A DNA stretch of 64,000 nucleotides from Pararge aegeria (GCF_905163445.1 NC_053182.1:18497501-18561500), one strand, 5' to 3'; shown: positions 10,096 to 22,160, numbered from the stretch's first letter. Notes: a model not told the origin generated them from the letters alone. Numbers and translations are program-made.

Positions 10096-12334
10096 TAGGT
10101 CGTATCTTTCACGCAACACCTTACTGCTATATATATATATATATATATTTTTAACATTAAATGTACTTAAACACTAACTAACCACGAGCGTATGCGCCCC
10201 GAGGCGGAGCGAAAGTCGCACATTTAAATATCAATTCGTAAACATTTAGATATTATATCCGATAAAGAATAAAAACAGAATAAAGACTAGACTTTACACT
10301 GATCAACGATTAAACTGCTAACGGGTTCTTTAACCCGATACTCTGAGGTACTGAAATCGCAACTAACCGTGACACTAGGTAAATTAAACTCAAGTATGAA
10401 ACCTGTCAAATTGACGTCATAGGTCTCGGTTGCGATCTGAGTGTCACAGAGAACAAGGGCACAGCAACAACGCTAGCGCCCTTGCGGTCTGCACGCAAGC
10501 ATTGTGACTGGCAACACAGGCTCCTTTTGACGTTAAAATATTTTCTTTAATTCTCACGCAATAATGGCAATACTCACTTATTTTTGGCATAAAAGATTAA
10601 TGACTCCTTGTTAAAACTAATTAGTTGCCGGTAGATCGCATCAAAACAATCACAACATTGTTCTACTACCCTCAACTAAAAAATAAAGTTAACGTAAGAA
10701 AATGTACTTGAAAAAACAGTAACATAAAAATAGAAGCTATAAAACAGGTGAACTTACTATGCCCGATACTTTTAACATATAATTTAATAGGCATTCAAGT
10801 ATCAGCTATACCAAAAACCAATGATATTAGCCACAAAGATTCGTGTGTTGGCAGCGTGACTCAAACAACTGAGCGAACAAATAATATTAGAGTTACCCTA
10901 AAACGTAACATGTGACCGTTCCGGACCACTGTCCACAGGCAATTCAATAATATACATAATAAATATGAGACGGAGGGTACGCGATCAGGGTGCCTAGTGC
11001 GAGACCTACGTGCCTTTGCTTAGTCGATAGAAGTTTTCTACGATTCATATGGAATCAAAACTGTATGTCACTAGATGGCGCTGTTTCGATAACATATAAA
11101 TAGTTAACACTCACTCGTTCGAATAAGTAAACGAAGGTAGAAAATCTCACATTAAGCATTCAGGACATTTTGTTAATCATGTCTGTTTGCTCTGACCTTT
11201 AAAGTTCACGTGTCTTCGAACCCTAACAGTGTATCCCCCGACTTATTCCACCCTACCTACTTAATAAATTATATAAATAATCTGAATTTAAAAACAAGTC
11301 TTAGGTCTTCATAACATAATATGTCGCATGTAGTACCGTGTCGAATACTGTGCCTAAATAAGTGTCAAATAAACGAACGTCCCACGTCGTCAGCGTAAAT
11401 CTGTTATTTTGACACAGGCGGCCAAAAGTCATTCTTTGACGACTCCATAAAAAATTGGCAGATTAACGTTGCGGAGCTGTCACATCTGTGAAACTGAAAA
11501 TATTAAACCAAGGGCTAAACCTATCTTCGTTTTAGGTGTATCTGGGTGTCTTAAATGGCCAATGCAGCTTCGCCTTTTCAATGCTATTGAATTGTATTGC
11601 TTTATTTTCAAGGTATTTATCTCTATGACATTGAAATCGTATAAAACTTGTACCTTACTGCAATTTGTAACGTCGAACTAGACAGCTCTGGTATGCAATT
11701 GCCAAATTTCACGTCACAAATCATCACGAGGTATTCGAGGGTCACGAGGAAAAAAAAGCTCATCTAAAAATATAAAATTATCAGCTTTATATTATTTGTA
11801 TGTACATAACATATAAAAAAATCATTGGTAAGTTTTTTATAAGCAATCAAATTCCATTAATTTAGAAGACGACCCTCAAAATAACATTGAGACGAAAAGA
11901 AAACAGAAAACCAGATATTATTATCACGGCATAGTTTTTGTTTTGAGCTACTTCGGTCTCTACACAAATATTATTTATCAATTATAATACACGAAAATAA
12001 TAAAGTAGACAAAAAATAAACATATTATATTAAGGTTCAAACAATTTCTACTCAGTGAAGTCTTATATTAAAAAAAACAATAATTAGAATGTACAGAGAC
12101 CTTTAAAAATAAATATTTACAAGAGTAGCCAAAACGATGCATCAAATAAAATGAACGCAAGTACAATTTCCAAAATGACTATTAGAAAATGTAGGAATAA
12201 TTTCAGTGTGAAAACCTTCGATCAATAATATAACAGGCTTACTATAATAGACTGTGCTGTCAGTTGTCGAAGTGTCCCGTGAAAATTAAGTTTTCACTCA
12301 CCTATTAGGAGTCTATTTGTAATAAGCCTTTACG

Positions 12335-12480
12335 TTGTGTCTGTCTTAACGTCCGAGAAAGAAACGCGGTCGAGTCCTCCCACCATATAATACTCTATAA
12401 TTATAAATTCTCAAATTGCTCCGGCAGGGGATTGAACCCGAGACTAATAAAACAACTAAATATCTCTAAAAGAACCACAC
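12335..12480. repeat. SINE-like repeat fragment, family C
   Basis: Keeps the family end ATTATAAATTCTCAAATTGC followed by GGCAGGGGATTGAACCC, a minus-sense tRNA B-box-like end. Confidence 0.6.
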
Positions 12481-14966
12481 TTTGTCTGATTGATTTTGTA
12501 TGGGATCGCATATCTAGGACATTATTGATCAAAGGTGTAAAACTTAATACAGTATGAGTTTTTGATACGCGCGTGGTATCGTATGTTTCAAAAAATTTTT
12601 TGTATCGAAAAGGGGTGTCATTCTATGGTATGTTTACAAATTAAGATTATTTGAAATGTTCCTGTGTCAAAAATTCACACTGTATATTTATCTCTGTCGC
12701 ACGCTTACAAATGTATCGCTGTCTCCCTCTAATATAGGAAGTGTGACCTTGAATTAGTGAAAAAAAACTTGACTGTATATTTCGATACTATCAAATTAAT
12801 GAAAAACATAATTTTAAGTAAAAAAAAACCATTCCACTAGTGGTTTTCTGCGCATTTATATTTTCGATATACATTCATAATATTGAATTTGACAGATACA
12901 TATTTATTTATTAAACGTGTAAATACTCATTAAGAATACCATAGTAAACTTACAATGTTAAAGTTGGCGACACGAAAGTTGGAAAAGTGCAATGACAACC
13001 CGGATAAAGCGCAGCACACAATAAAGTGTAACTCAACAATATTGTACAGGGAATTGTCATTTCCATAGATAATTTGCGAGGAGTGTACAAACGCCGTTGT
13101 CAAATTATGAGTATTACGCGGAGTCGATCGGTTGGCAATTCGTCAGAAAAGTTACACAGTACGGCAGCTGGTCTTTGATTCTGTGACGTCAAATTGATTC
13201 CTCTACATACAGCAACAATGAAAAACAAAGTCTCATGCACAGTTTTAACTTTTGCGACATAAACTATGTTTTTGTTATGGAGCAATATTTCATAGATAAT
13301 GCCGTTCCATCCGGCATTGTTTTCAAATGGTCCATTTTTGGCACATTTCGTCAATCCTTCTGATTTGTGGGATTGCCGCGAAGACAAATCAGGTAATTGC
13401 CTTCATTCATAATAATTTGTAAAATAATACTAGTTGACCCATGGAACAGCAGAATCTATTTATTGCTGGCGAAAAAAATGGCACTGGCTGCCAGTGACGT
13501 GAGACGTTTTTTAAAATTGGAAAAAACAGAACTGGTTTTGTTATGTGTTAGTGAATGCAAATATGATTATTTATGGCTTAAAAGCTCAACTTCAGGGTAT
13601 ATTGATGTCGCCACTTTATACAATTCGTAACGATTGTCGAGCAGGCAGTGTATATAAAAGGGAGTCATCCCACTTAGTTTTAAAACTGCTTAAATCAATG
13701 CCACAGAGTAAATATAGTTTTATTTTAACCGCGATATAATATGTAATGAATTGATATTTTTTTTTGTGAATATAAAATTTTATCATAATATTTTTACTCT
13801 ATAACTTCAATAATAACCTGTAGACAAATGTTTGGTTAACACGATTTTGATAGACAAATCTGTTAATTTGCACGCAGTTATGAATTTATTAGATTTATCT
13901 TCGACACAACTAGTTTAAGACGATATGTATTACCGTTGCGATATGCTTCGACCGATTCCAATCTGCACAAAACTCAACACAATCATTTCAGAGGCGGTTT
14001 ATACTACTTATATATTTTAACTGCCAGACGAAATTGTGCGTAAAAGCGTTACGAATATTAAATAGTTGCATAGACAATTTCTTCGGACAGCAAAAACATA
14101 CAGAATCAAGTATCACCAAACATTCGTCCACAGATAAACTACAATAAACATCTTTGGTACATTTTGTGAGCAAAGACAAGTGATAACGGTTTGAGTACAC
14201 ATTTAAAGACAAGCCTAAAGCGATAGAGTACACTAAACGATACCGAATACTGTCGTTGCCATTAATTTTGAACCTTGCGTTCATCGAATCCCATTTCCCT
14301 CTCAACGTTTCACGTAGCCAAGTTTTTGACCCTTCACTGGAATGTTCTCGGCACGACAAACTACTCAATCCACGGCTAGGCCCACAAATATTGCTTCACG
14401 TAAGCGTATTAATCCGAGAGTAGATACTACACGACACATCCATTTGTACTTAACACACAGACAACTATATATAGATTAAATATTAATAGAAACAACCTAA
14501 TTTCCCCGGTTCGTTGTCTTGAACGGACAGGCGTGTTAACTGTTAACGTTTAGCTACGGGGGTCACACGTAGAATAAATATAGGAATACATCTACACAGT
14601 CTGTTGAGACGGCAAGTATTGAAATATCGCACGTCCCCTCCACGACATAACATAGAAATACTATTAAAATCCACGCACATATATCTAAGAGATATACAAT
14701 TTATAAACGCTTTGTAATAAACTACAAAGATTCTTTAGATTTTTGCGGATGTAAATCGCAAAACGACCTTGCGCATAACGGCCTAGTCCAGACACCCGTA
14801 CAAATTGTACACTAGCAACACTTCTTGTCGAAACGGTGCATGCTGTTAAAGGTCATGAATGTATGACGTAAGATCGAATATCGCGTGCACTGTTCCGAAA
14901 GCGAAATGAAGTTTTGCTAAGCGTATCGTAGTCAGTGAATCCGCCCGAACCGAAACCGAGGTTTGA

Positions 14967-14972
14967 TTTATT
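14967..14972 (-). terminator. sky: Candidate poly(A) signal of skywalker
   Basis: TTTATT on the + strand (AATAAA on the - strand) lies about 190 bases after the skywalker stop codon. Later sites are possible because the 3' UTR length is unknown. Confidence 0.35.
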
Positions 14973-15160
14973 ATAATACTTTCTTTATATTAGAATCGTT
15001 GCACTAGATTAGACTAATTTGTTCGTTACGCAAAGATTCGGGTGATTTCACTGGTGGGAGGCGAAATATCAAGTATCGACATCGGGGAGCGGTAAAATCA
15101 CGCGAGATTTCACTCCGTAGCGTACGAGCGGCCGCGTATCGAATATCGATGACGAGAGGT

Positions 15161-15302
15161 CTAGGCACCGGAAAAGCCGTAAACTTCGAGCACACGTATT
15201 TCAAAATCGCCGCTGGGACAAAGGGGCGGGTTATTGAAGGTAGAGCAGCGGTCCGTCTTGCCGAACCGGATGTTCTCGTCCATCCATATTGCCTGACCCT
15301 CT
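15161..15302 (-). CDS. sky: Skywalker/TBC1D24, last coding exon (end of TLDc)
   Basis: On the minus strand the acceptor ATTGCAG ends at 15303. The exon's first base completes a Gly codon from the preceding exon, and 46 codons then lead to TAG at 15161-15163. It codes for EGQAIWMDENIRFGK, then CSTFNNPPLC, then SGDFEIRVLEVYGF, the C-terminal block shared by all TLDc proteins (TBC1D24 has FNNQPLC and VEAWGF at the same places). The protein ends ten residues after FEIRVLE, as expected for skywalker. Either upstream alternative exon joins it in the same phase. Confidence 0.92.
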
Positions 15303-16399
15303 CTGCAATGATTAATTAACAATAATTAATAAGTGTTCACCAATCCACACTAGGCCAGCGTGGTGGACTGCGGCCTAATCCTTTCAGATTGCAGGAGACC
15401 CGTACTCTGTAGTGGGCAATGAGTTGATATGTTGATTATGATGAATTAATAAGTGTTGCTTCACAATTATTTACTGAAAACGTAAAACTTGCGACATGAA
15501 CATGCCATGGAGATTTTGACGGTAAATAATTTATATACATGCATTAAATCCAGAAATAATCTGAAAGGATCTTATAGTGTACTTTGACTTAAAGCATAAG
15601 TATATGTCTGAAACAAATCTGTCTCGCTTTAGCTCTTATTTTGACTAAGAAAAGTCAAAGTGCGTTCAATAGATCATAGCCATAGTTCCTTCTCAGTAGA
15701 ATCTGCTTTCCAATCAAGTCATACGGTCATAACAGATTTCTCGAAAGAACTTGAAGGCTTGAACTACTTGCGAACAAACATGGCATAATGTTCCATCATC
15801 ATTTTGTATTTTTAGCTGGTTAAATGGAGACCTACATACTAAATGGAGAAAATAAAAACGGTAGTTATGATCGTTTTATGCAAGGTGATATATAAAATAC
15901 CAGAAAGCTCTCGGCCAGTTTAGCAGTTTACATTAAAACTAACATCTTTTGTTCTACGATTTATTTAAGTCGATAGTTTGTTAAATATTAAATGTTGAAT
16001 ATTTTACATAGATACTCTACTTGTTACTACTCTGTAATATAACATTAGGCAAAAGCGCGCGAACTAAGACTCTATCGTGCGGACACTGAACCGACTAGAC
16101 AACGTTGTCTAATCACATGCCACAGTGTAATGTCGCTTTACAGAAATAACATGATTTATATTTTTTTTTGTATGAACTAAATGAACACTGAGTTTTCGTA
16201 TAAAACAAGTCGTATAACAAAAGTTGTTAGTTTTAATGATAGGAACCTCAAGGCCGACAGCTTTCTTGTATGTTTTTTTAACCCGGTATATATCCTTATA
16301 TAACCTGACTGTTCTGAGTTCTTTCTCGATGTTTTCCCGAACAGTTTTAGGTAAATGCTGAAAAGGGGGTAAACCTTAGAGGTAATTAGGGGTACTGAC
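15303..16399 (-). other. sky: Skywalker intron after the duplicated exon
   Basis: 1097 bases from the distal copy's donor. It contains the 3' part of a family B SINE (15338-15444), with TCCACACTAGGCCAGCGTGG and a GATTATGATGA-like tail, close to the last acceptor. Confidence 0.65.
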
Positions 16400-16528
16400 C
16401 CTCCTCCGATGGTGATCATCGTGTTATCAGCTGCCATGAAAAGCGAATTCGCGTGCACAGTTTTGATCTCGTCCTCCTCGTCTTTAGTGCATCCGACCCA
16501 AGGGTATTTGGCTCGCAATGGGTGAAGG
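16400..16528 (-). CDS. sky: Skywalker/TBC1D24 TLDc exon, alternative copy b (distal)
   Basis: 129-base exon with acceptor CCCTTTCAG just above 16528 and donor GTCAGT below 16400. One base, 42 codons and two bases, the same phase as copy a. It codes for LHPLRAKYPWVGC, a variable acidic stretch TKDEEDEIKTVHAN, then SLFMAADNTMITIGG. It fits the TLDc domain at the position of LYPERAKYPWVG and SELFMAADSKMITIGGG of skywalker. No stop or frame damage, so it is not a decayed copy. Third codon positions are much more AT-rich than in copy a. Likely used instead of copy a. Confidence 0.85.
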
Positions 16529-16563
16529 CTGAAAGGGTTAATCATTAAATTATGGGTACTGAC
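16529..16563 (-). other. sky: 35-base spacer between the two alternative TLDc exons
   Basis: It begins with the donor GTCAGTACCC of copy a and ends with the acceptor CCCTTTCAG of copy b. The 35 bases must hold donor, branch point and acceptor together. The first bases (GTCAGTACCC.TAATT) are the same as those after copy b, showing that the duplication carried the donor flank with it. Confidence 0.85.
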
Positions 16564-16698
16564 CCTCCTCCGATGGTGATCATCTTGGAGTCCGCGGCCA
16601 TGAAGAGCTCGGAGCCGTGGGAGACCCGCTCCTCGCCCTTGCCCTCAGCAGCCAAGGAGCAGCCGACCCACGGGTACTTGGCGCGTTCCGGGTAAAGG
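16564..16698 (-). CDS. sky: Skywalker/TBC1D24 TLDc exon, alternative copy a (proximal)
   Basis: 135-base exon with acceptor GCTTGCAG above 16698 and donor GTCAGT below 16564. One base, 44 codons and two bases. It codes for LYPERAKYPWVGC, a variable stretch SLAAEGKGEERVSHG, then SELFMAADSKMITIGG. This copy is the closer match to the known skywalker TLDc sequence and has GC-rich third positions. Its start completes the Ser codon left by the exon ending at 20650 (FLF then S), and its end joins the last exon as GG+A. It differs from copy b mainly in the loop after WVGC, and is two residues longer. Confidence 0.92.
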
Positions 16699-17108
16699 CT
16701 GCAAGCGAACGCGTAGGTACACGCTAACCATTTCGTGTTCGTGACAGTTGGGAATGTCTGTGACGTGTGATAATAACATATGTATGTAAGAAAGGTTATT
16801 TGTATTCAATAATTTCTGTTATTATAATCTGTGCAATGAGACTGTTTTTTTTTTTCATTAATTATTATCGTTAAAAAGGCTAAATTCGTGTTCTGGTCTA
16901 TGTTCACCGATTTCTCCTCAAAAAAGCTTAACGGATCTGGATATAAATTAGGATTTAACACACAGATAGATTAGATTAGAGTTTGGAATAGCGTAGGCTA
17001 CTTTTTAGCCAGTATAAATGTACGGTCATCCTGGGGATAGACATATTTTGTGTTTTAATAGTTTAAACATGTTTTTTTCATACAATAACTAAATATAAAT
17101 AAATAAAT

Positions 17109-17332
17109 ATACTACGAAAATACACACATCGCCATCTAGCCCCAAAGTAAGTGTAGCTTGTGTTATGGGTACTAATTTGACTGATGAATGTTTTTTAATG
17201 AATTTAATATTAACACCCAGACCCTGAAAAACAGTCAAGTTCATCACACAAACCTTTTCCAGTGGTGGGAATCGAACCCACGGCATTTGACTCAGATAGC
17301 AGGGCCGCCGCCCACTGCGCCAATCGGCGGTC
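17109..17332 (-). mobile_element. tRNA-derived SINE, family A, minus strand
   Basis: The complement of the family A order. The right end holds the tRNA-like head (CCAATCGGC) and B box (GGGAATCGAACCCACGG). The left end holds the family tail (ATCGCCATCTAGCCCC followed leftward by the TACTACGAAAATACAC end). The full-length reference in this window is 58696-58940. Confidence 0.85.
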
Positions 17333-18069
17333 AAAGAATAATATACACATACAAATTTCCACATGAGCAAAGTAGCGGGCATCATCTATTATTAAAAATT
17401 TTAAAGTGTAGGTAAAAATATATATATTTTGATTGGTACTGGCAATATCGTTATTATAATATTATAAATGCAAAAGTGTGTCGGTTTGTTGTTTTTAACA
17501 AAGGAACGATTTGTCGTGTTCTATTTTGCATATATACCTAGATAGGGTATGGCCTTTAGAATTTAGGTACTATTTATTCCGGAATACCCCACGGTTGTAT
17601 AGATTTAAGATCTAAGTAGATTCTACGCAATCCTTTTTAAAATGGGAGAAAGTATTTCATTGAAATTTATACTTGTAATTTATAATTGAAATTTATACTT
17701 GTAACAAGGAAATAGGAAGGTCCTTCTTGTTTATTTTGTTCTTTCGTGTATTAAAACACTTCTGTTTGATTGACATCTTTGAATACTGACAATTATCAAT
17801 GTTACTAAGTATGTGATGCTTCTTTTCAGGGAAAAAATACTAATTACATGTCGTTTACTACATTAGGTACCTACTCACTTACTTGCGATAAATTGTGCAT
17901 TTAAATATCTAAATTAAATTACAATGAAGAAAAATAAAACAAGCGATGTCATTTACCAGCGAGATATATGAAATCAAGATAATATAATCAAGTAAATAGC
18001 TTAGTTTTTTTGAAATATTTTATGTTATAATTATTATATGGAATTTTTAAAAATTAAATACATACAACG

Positions 18070-18310
18070 TGTAAATGAAAACCGAAATAATACTTCACAG
18101 GCACATTATGTTCTGTCTCTGAGACTTATCTGTGAAAACGAGAACCTAATAGTTTTTGAGTAAACCAGTGCCATAGTTTTTACGGAAAGAAATCAGATAC
18201 AGCCCTAACATCACTCCTGTGACTCCTGTCACTTTATTAAGTACGTGCGTCGCGTACTATGCACGTGTCGGTTTTTTATCTTCAATAGGGTTGTCAGAAG
18301 TTAACACTTG
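18070..18310 (+). repeat. Interspersed repeat, inverted partner of 41950-42290
   Basis: Shared blocks read in opposite orientation at the two sites: CAGATACAGCCCTAA, GTCTCTGAGACTTATCTGTG, CTCCTGTCACTTTATTA and ATCTTCAATAGGGTTGTCA. About 240 bases with many small changes. No open frame, family not named. Confidence 0.7.
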
Positions 18311-18864
18311 TTTTGGTTTCGTTTGTATGTAAAAAATAATAATGCTTCGTTTGATTTAATATTTTTACAGTGTGAAATATGCTTATGCACCCTTCAACAG
18401 TATTTCGTTATTACATTACTCGTTGTTTAGTAATTTATATTATAAATAAATATGCGCTATTTAATGTAAGGTAAATAAAGCACAAAGAAATTATACCACA
18501 AACAAAAAGAAAGCATTGGTGTATCGGTCAATTTAAAATCAACATATTAATATTAATTTTTCAATTTAGTTAATAATAAAAAAAAACTTATGCTTAATGC
18601 AGTTGAATGCAGCTTGCGTGCAGTTTATTTGCAGTTTCAATATTTAAACTGTAAATTTACAGCCGGTCTATTGCAGAACGTGGGTAGACGAAAACTCTTT
18701 ACCACAAATGGTCTGATTGTTTCTAATCCTTTAATAATTAACCACTTAAAGTTGAAAAGGTGGTAATAACAGCGCGAAGTATTTTGTGTTACAGACCCTT
18801 TTTTTTTTTTCGTTTTATTCAAATATTGGATAGAAGCAGGCGTGGCGTTACTTTGCGTAATTTT

Positions 18865-19075
18865 ATGATATATTATGAAAATAAAGTTTAATTTGCTATA
18901 CTCTTGCAAAAAGCAGGAGAATCTACGAGGTTTAGTGTAATTTCTTCAGTTTCGGCAATGTACCCTCTACGCACTTTTCGCTCCGAAACCGGAACATCCC
19001 CAGGAGATATTGACTTTACAATAATTCATTTTTCTTAATTAATTCAGCTTAAATTTTCATAATATATTTTATTCA
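18865..19075. repeat. Half copy of the fold-back element
   Basis: Matches one half of the element at 62297-62601: TTTAATTTGCTATACTC, GTACCCTCTACGCA, CCGAAACCGG and CAGGAGATATTGACTTTACA. It ends near an outer-end remnant AAATTTTCATAATAT. Confidence 0.65.
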
Positions 19076-19084
19076 ACTACACTT

Positions 19085-19290
19085 GACTGCAATCTCACCT
19101 GTAAGCTGATGAGCTGATGCAGTCTAATAAGGTAACGGGCTAACCAGTTAGGGGTATTGTGGTTATATTAAACCCATGACCCTCGGTAACCCTCGGTACC
19201 CATAATCGGTTTCTACGCGAAATCGTACCAGAACTCTAAATCGCTTGGCAGCTAAATGCTCACCAGGGCGGTCGTCAAAAGCATAGTGTT
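19085..19290. repeat. SINE-like repeat, family C
   Basis: Starts TTGACTGCAATCTCACCTGT and contains GCTAACCAGTTAGGGGTATT, TTTCTACGCG and AAATCGCTTGGCAGC in family order. It lacks the tRNA-like end. Confidence 0.65.
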
Positions 19291-20649
19291 CAATAGTGCA
19301 AAGTTTGGATAGATGCGTACTCTTTGTAGATATAGTTAGTGTGCAAAGCTTTGTCGAACGTGAGTTGGAGAGTCGACAGCGAAAAGATAGCGTGTCAGAA
19401 GCAACCGAAATATGAAGCCTTTACCCGAAGCGCCCATGTAAATAAATATAATAAATATTTGCTCACAAATTGGTAAAAAATTAAGTAACATAAAATAATA
19501 TTAGTAAAAAAATAATTAAGTGAAAAACAAACCGGTTACTTATTAGCGAAAGCAAATATTTATTACAAAAAAAATAATAATAGATAATAATTATAATGAA
19601 AATAGCACAATAAATAGCACAAATTGCGGCGGAAATTTTATTAAGGAGGTAAATAAAATACACAATATATTTGCTGAAAATACATAAATAAATAAATTAT
19701 AAAATAAAAGAATATAACAGACAAATAAAAGAATATGACAGAGAAATATAAATAAAATAGGTATATACAGACAATTTTTTTCTAAAAATCGATAACATTA
19801 AAATGAATAAAATTTTGTAATGAAGAATAGGTTTATAAAAAACAAGCCCGTATATTGTGCGAAAGAGATAACACGACATCGGCAGTCTTCTATAAATCTT
19901 CTATTTAATGGCTGAGGTTATATCTTATTTCATAATGTAAAACCATTTAGCACAGGTAATAGACAAGATGACTAATGTTGAAAAACTGCCCAATGTTGTT
20001 CGGAACTATCTATTATATGCAAAATAACTTATTTTTGCAGAAGTTAAGGTTAATTGATAAAAATTGAAAATTGTATTAAAAAATATATATATTTTCCGTA
20101 AAAACGCTCGCCGGGCGTCATGGCCACAGTCGTGATGTAATAGGCAAATTATTGCTGTTGGCATTGGTAACAAAAAAGTTAGCAAGTGATAGTTTGAAAT
20201 CACAAAATACTTCATAAAAGCAAAGAATTTCGAAGTTCAAGCGGTACAAAAATAAGTTTATATAAACAACAACGTCATAATTTGAAGTTCGGCGTTTCAC
20301 CTGTCATGGCGGATCTTTAGATTTTGCATTTTTATTTATATAATTACCAATCTCACTACGAACATAAAAAAAATACATTGCTGTCATCATGCCTCTTGAA
20401 AAGTCAATTTAAGAAATGGTTGAAAGGTTTGTTAATAAGTAAGCATACCTACTTACATATGAAATTAACTTACTCAGGAATTCTAATAAATGATAAAAAA
20501 ATGAGAAGACAAAAATAAACTATAATAAGAAAATTAAATAATATAAAAAACACTAACTAACTACCCTTGAAAATGCAAAAAAAGTGTAAGTGCTTAGAAA
20601 AACAACAAATGTTGCCAGTGGCAACTGGCAATGGTATGTATGGTGGTAC

Positions 20650-20753
20650 CTGAAGAGGAATGTCTCCCCTGTGCCGAAGTAGGCTTGCCGGTTACCGCGT
20701 TCGTCCTTTTGGTTGCGCTCGAACCATCGCGTCGAGCAGTATGCACCGAACAC
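20650..20753 (-). CDS. sky: Skywalker/TBC1D24, TLDc exon
   Basis: 104-base exon, 34 codons plus two bases, with acceptor TGTGTAG above 20753 and donor GTACCA below 20650. It codes for VFGAYCSTRWFERN, then GNRQAYFGTGETFLF, the signature core of TLDc (human TBC1D24 has GAYLSTDWSERN and FFGTGECFVF). The two leftover bases AG are completed by C from either alternative exon, giving Ser in both. Confidence 0.95.
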
Positions 20754-21609
20754 CTACACACAGGAAATAACTATAGTTCTATTCTAATATATTAAATACT
20801 TTCACCCTATAGAAATTCTAATGGAGTAAGATATGCAAATTTTATTTCAGTAACATTAATTTTGCAGCCCGAAATAATGGTATTTGTGAATCTAAGTAAC
20901 CTAAATCGCGTCGATAACTAAATGGTACAGCCACAATTATACATTTAATAAAACGAAATACTGGTAAATTTTATATTCAGTTGTAATTATTAGGTTTAAT
21001 TTTTTTAGTCAATATCATGCGTGTCTTTTATAGATACATTTAGTTGATCACATAGTTTACGAGATTCTGATGTCAATTCTGTTGTACACAAATCTCTAAA
21101 CTTATCAAAATTGAGAGGTCCAAAGATATTGCTATATATAGATAGATATTTTGCGAAAAGGATGGCACCACTTATAGAGTTTTCTAATGAGGTTAGTTTA
21201 GACAGCTGCGTAGAACTGGGATTGGCACCAACGTAAAAATTAAAGTGTCGTATAATCGTGTCGTTGCGGGTGGGGACTTTACGTCTATAAGTAGTGCAGA
21301 CGCAACGCTCTTGACATCCAATATGTTTTGGTCGTTTTTACTCAACGTTGTCATAGTTAAGTACAGTAGAGATCATTTTTACTGGTAATAAAGGACATTC
21401 CAAATAATAGTAAAATAAGGGAGTTCGGAGAATCGGAGAAGTTATGCAGTGTTTTTTCACCCCCATATTTAAAAGGATCTGTCAGTTGGAGCGACAAAAT
21501 ACTGTGCAACTATTCCGACTGTAAGGCCCATTCACACACACACTCATCATTATCATAACATCACTTCATTTCATTTGTAGTGAAATCTGCTCTTGACTAA
21601 AAAACTTAC
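20754..21609 (-). other. sky: Skywalker intron
   Basis: 856 bases of AT-rich DNA between two TLDc exons. No repeat or gene recognised. Confidence 0.65.
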
Positions 21610-21768
21610 CTCATTGTTGCAAGTTTTGATCATGAGCAGCGTAGGCTCGTGATGCTCCACCCTCACGTAGAAAGTTGTCAAGGAGCAACCGTGCTCCTCC
21701 GTGGTATACAGCAGTACAGGCTGGTACATGGTTATGCGCACCGGGAGCCACGACCAAAGCGTGAACAA
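21610..21768 (-). CDS. sky: Skywalker/TBC1D24, exon opening the TLDc domain
   Basis: 159-base exon, 53 codons in phase 0 at both ends, with acceptor GTTTCAG above 21768 and donor GTAAGT below 21610. It codes for LFTLWSWLPVRITMYQP, then LLYTTEEHGCSLTTFYVR, then HHEPTLLMIKTCNNE. Human TBC1D24 has IWSWVPERFALCQP and GHEPTLLLIKT at these places. TLDc domains are tied to oxidation resistance and, in this family, to presynaptic function and V-ATPase-related roles. Confidence 0.95.
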
Positions 21769-21952
21769 CTGAAACACGGAATTTATACAGAAATACGAGG
21801 CGGAAAATATTTTTAATGAAGGCAACTATACAATGGGCATACTGTGATGTTTGTGTTTTCAAACCCTTTTGTAGAACTATGAGCTATTATGGTGACTGAT
21901 ACACGCAGTAACGCTTCAGCACAGCACTCAAACCCTTATTTAAATATCAAGC

Positions 21953-22160
21953 TATCTTTATGCAAAATTTCGTCAATAACGTAACAAAAGTTATAATTTA
22001 AAAACATCCGGAACGCTATTAAAGCTTTTACGGGATCCATTTCCCAAATTATGGTATGTTCATTTCCAGGATGCAAAATATCTTTATGCAAAATATCGTC
22101 AAATGACAAAGGCTTTAATTTAAAACCCCCAGGAACTTCAATTGATGCTTTTACGGGATC
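21953..22160. repeat. Direct repeat, two diverged units
   Basis: Units at 21953-22037 and 22079-22160 share TATCTTTATGCAAAAT, then TTTCGTCAA or ATCGTCAA, then TAATTTAAAA, and GCTTTTACGGGATC at the end. They are separated by 41 bases. Confidence 0.7.

Larger units (their letters stand above)
10096..15160. other. Convergent intergenic DNA, probably including the skywalker 3' UTR
   Basis: SAAL1 points right and skywalker points left into this stretch. There is a (TA)n run at 10128-10148 and a family C SINE-like fragment at 12335-12480. The part from about 13900 to 15160 is the least repetitive and is a reasonable place for a long skywalker 3' UTR. Minus-strand open frames (13100-13387 and 13988-14368) do not resemble anything I know. 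No other gene is supported. Confidence 0.4.
16699..20649 (-). other. sky: Skywalker intron
   Basis: 3951 bases. It contains SINE A (17109-17332), an inverted repeat-family copy (18070-18310), a half fold-back copy (18865-19075) and a family C SINE-like copy (19085-19290). The remainder is AT-rich without coding signal. Confidence 0.65.
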
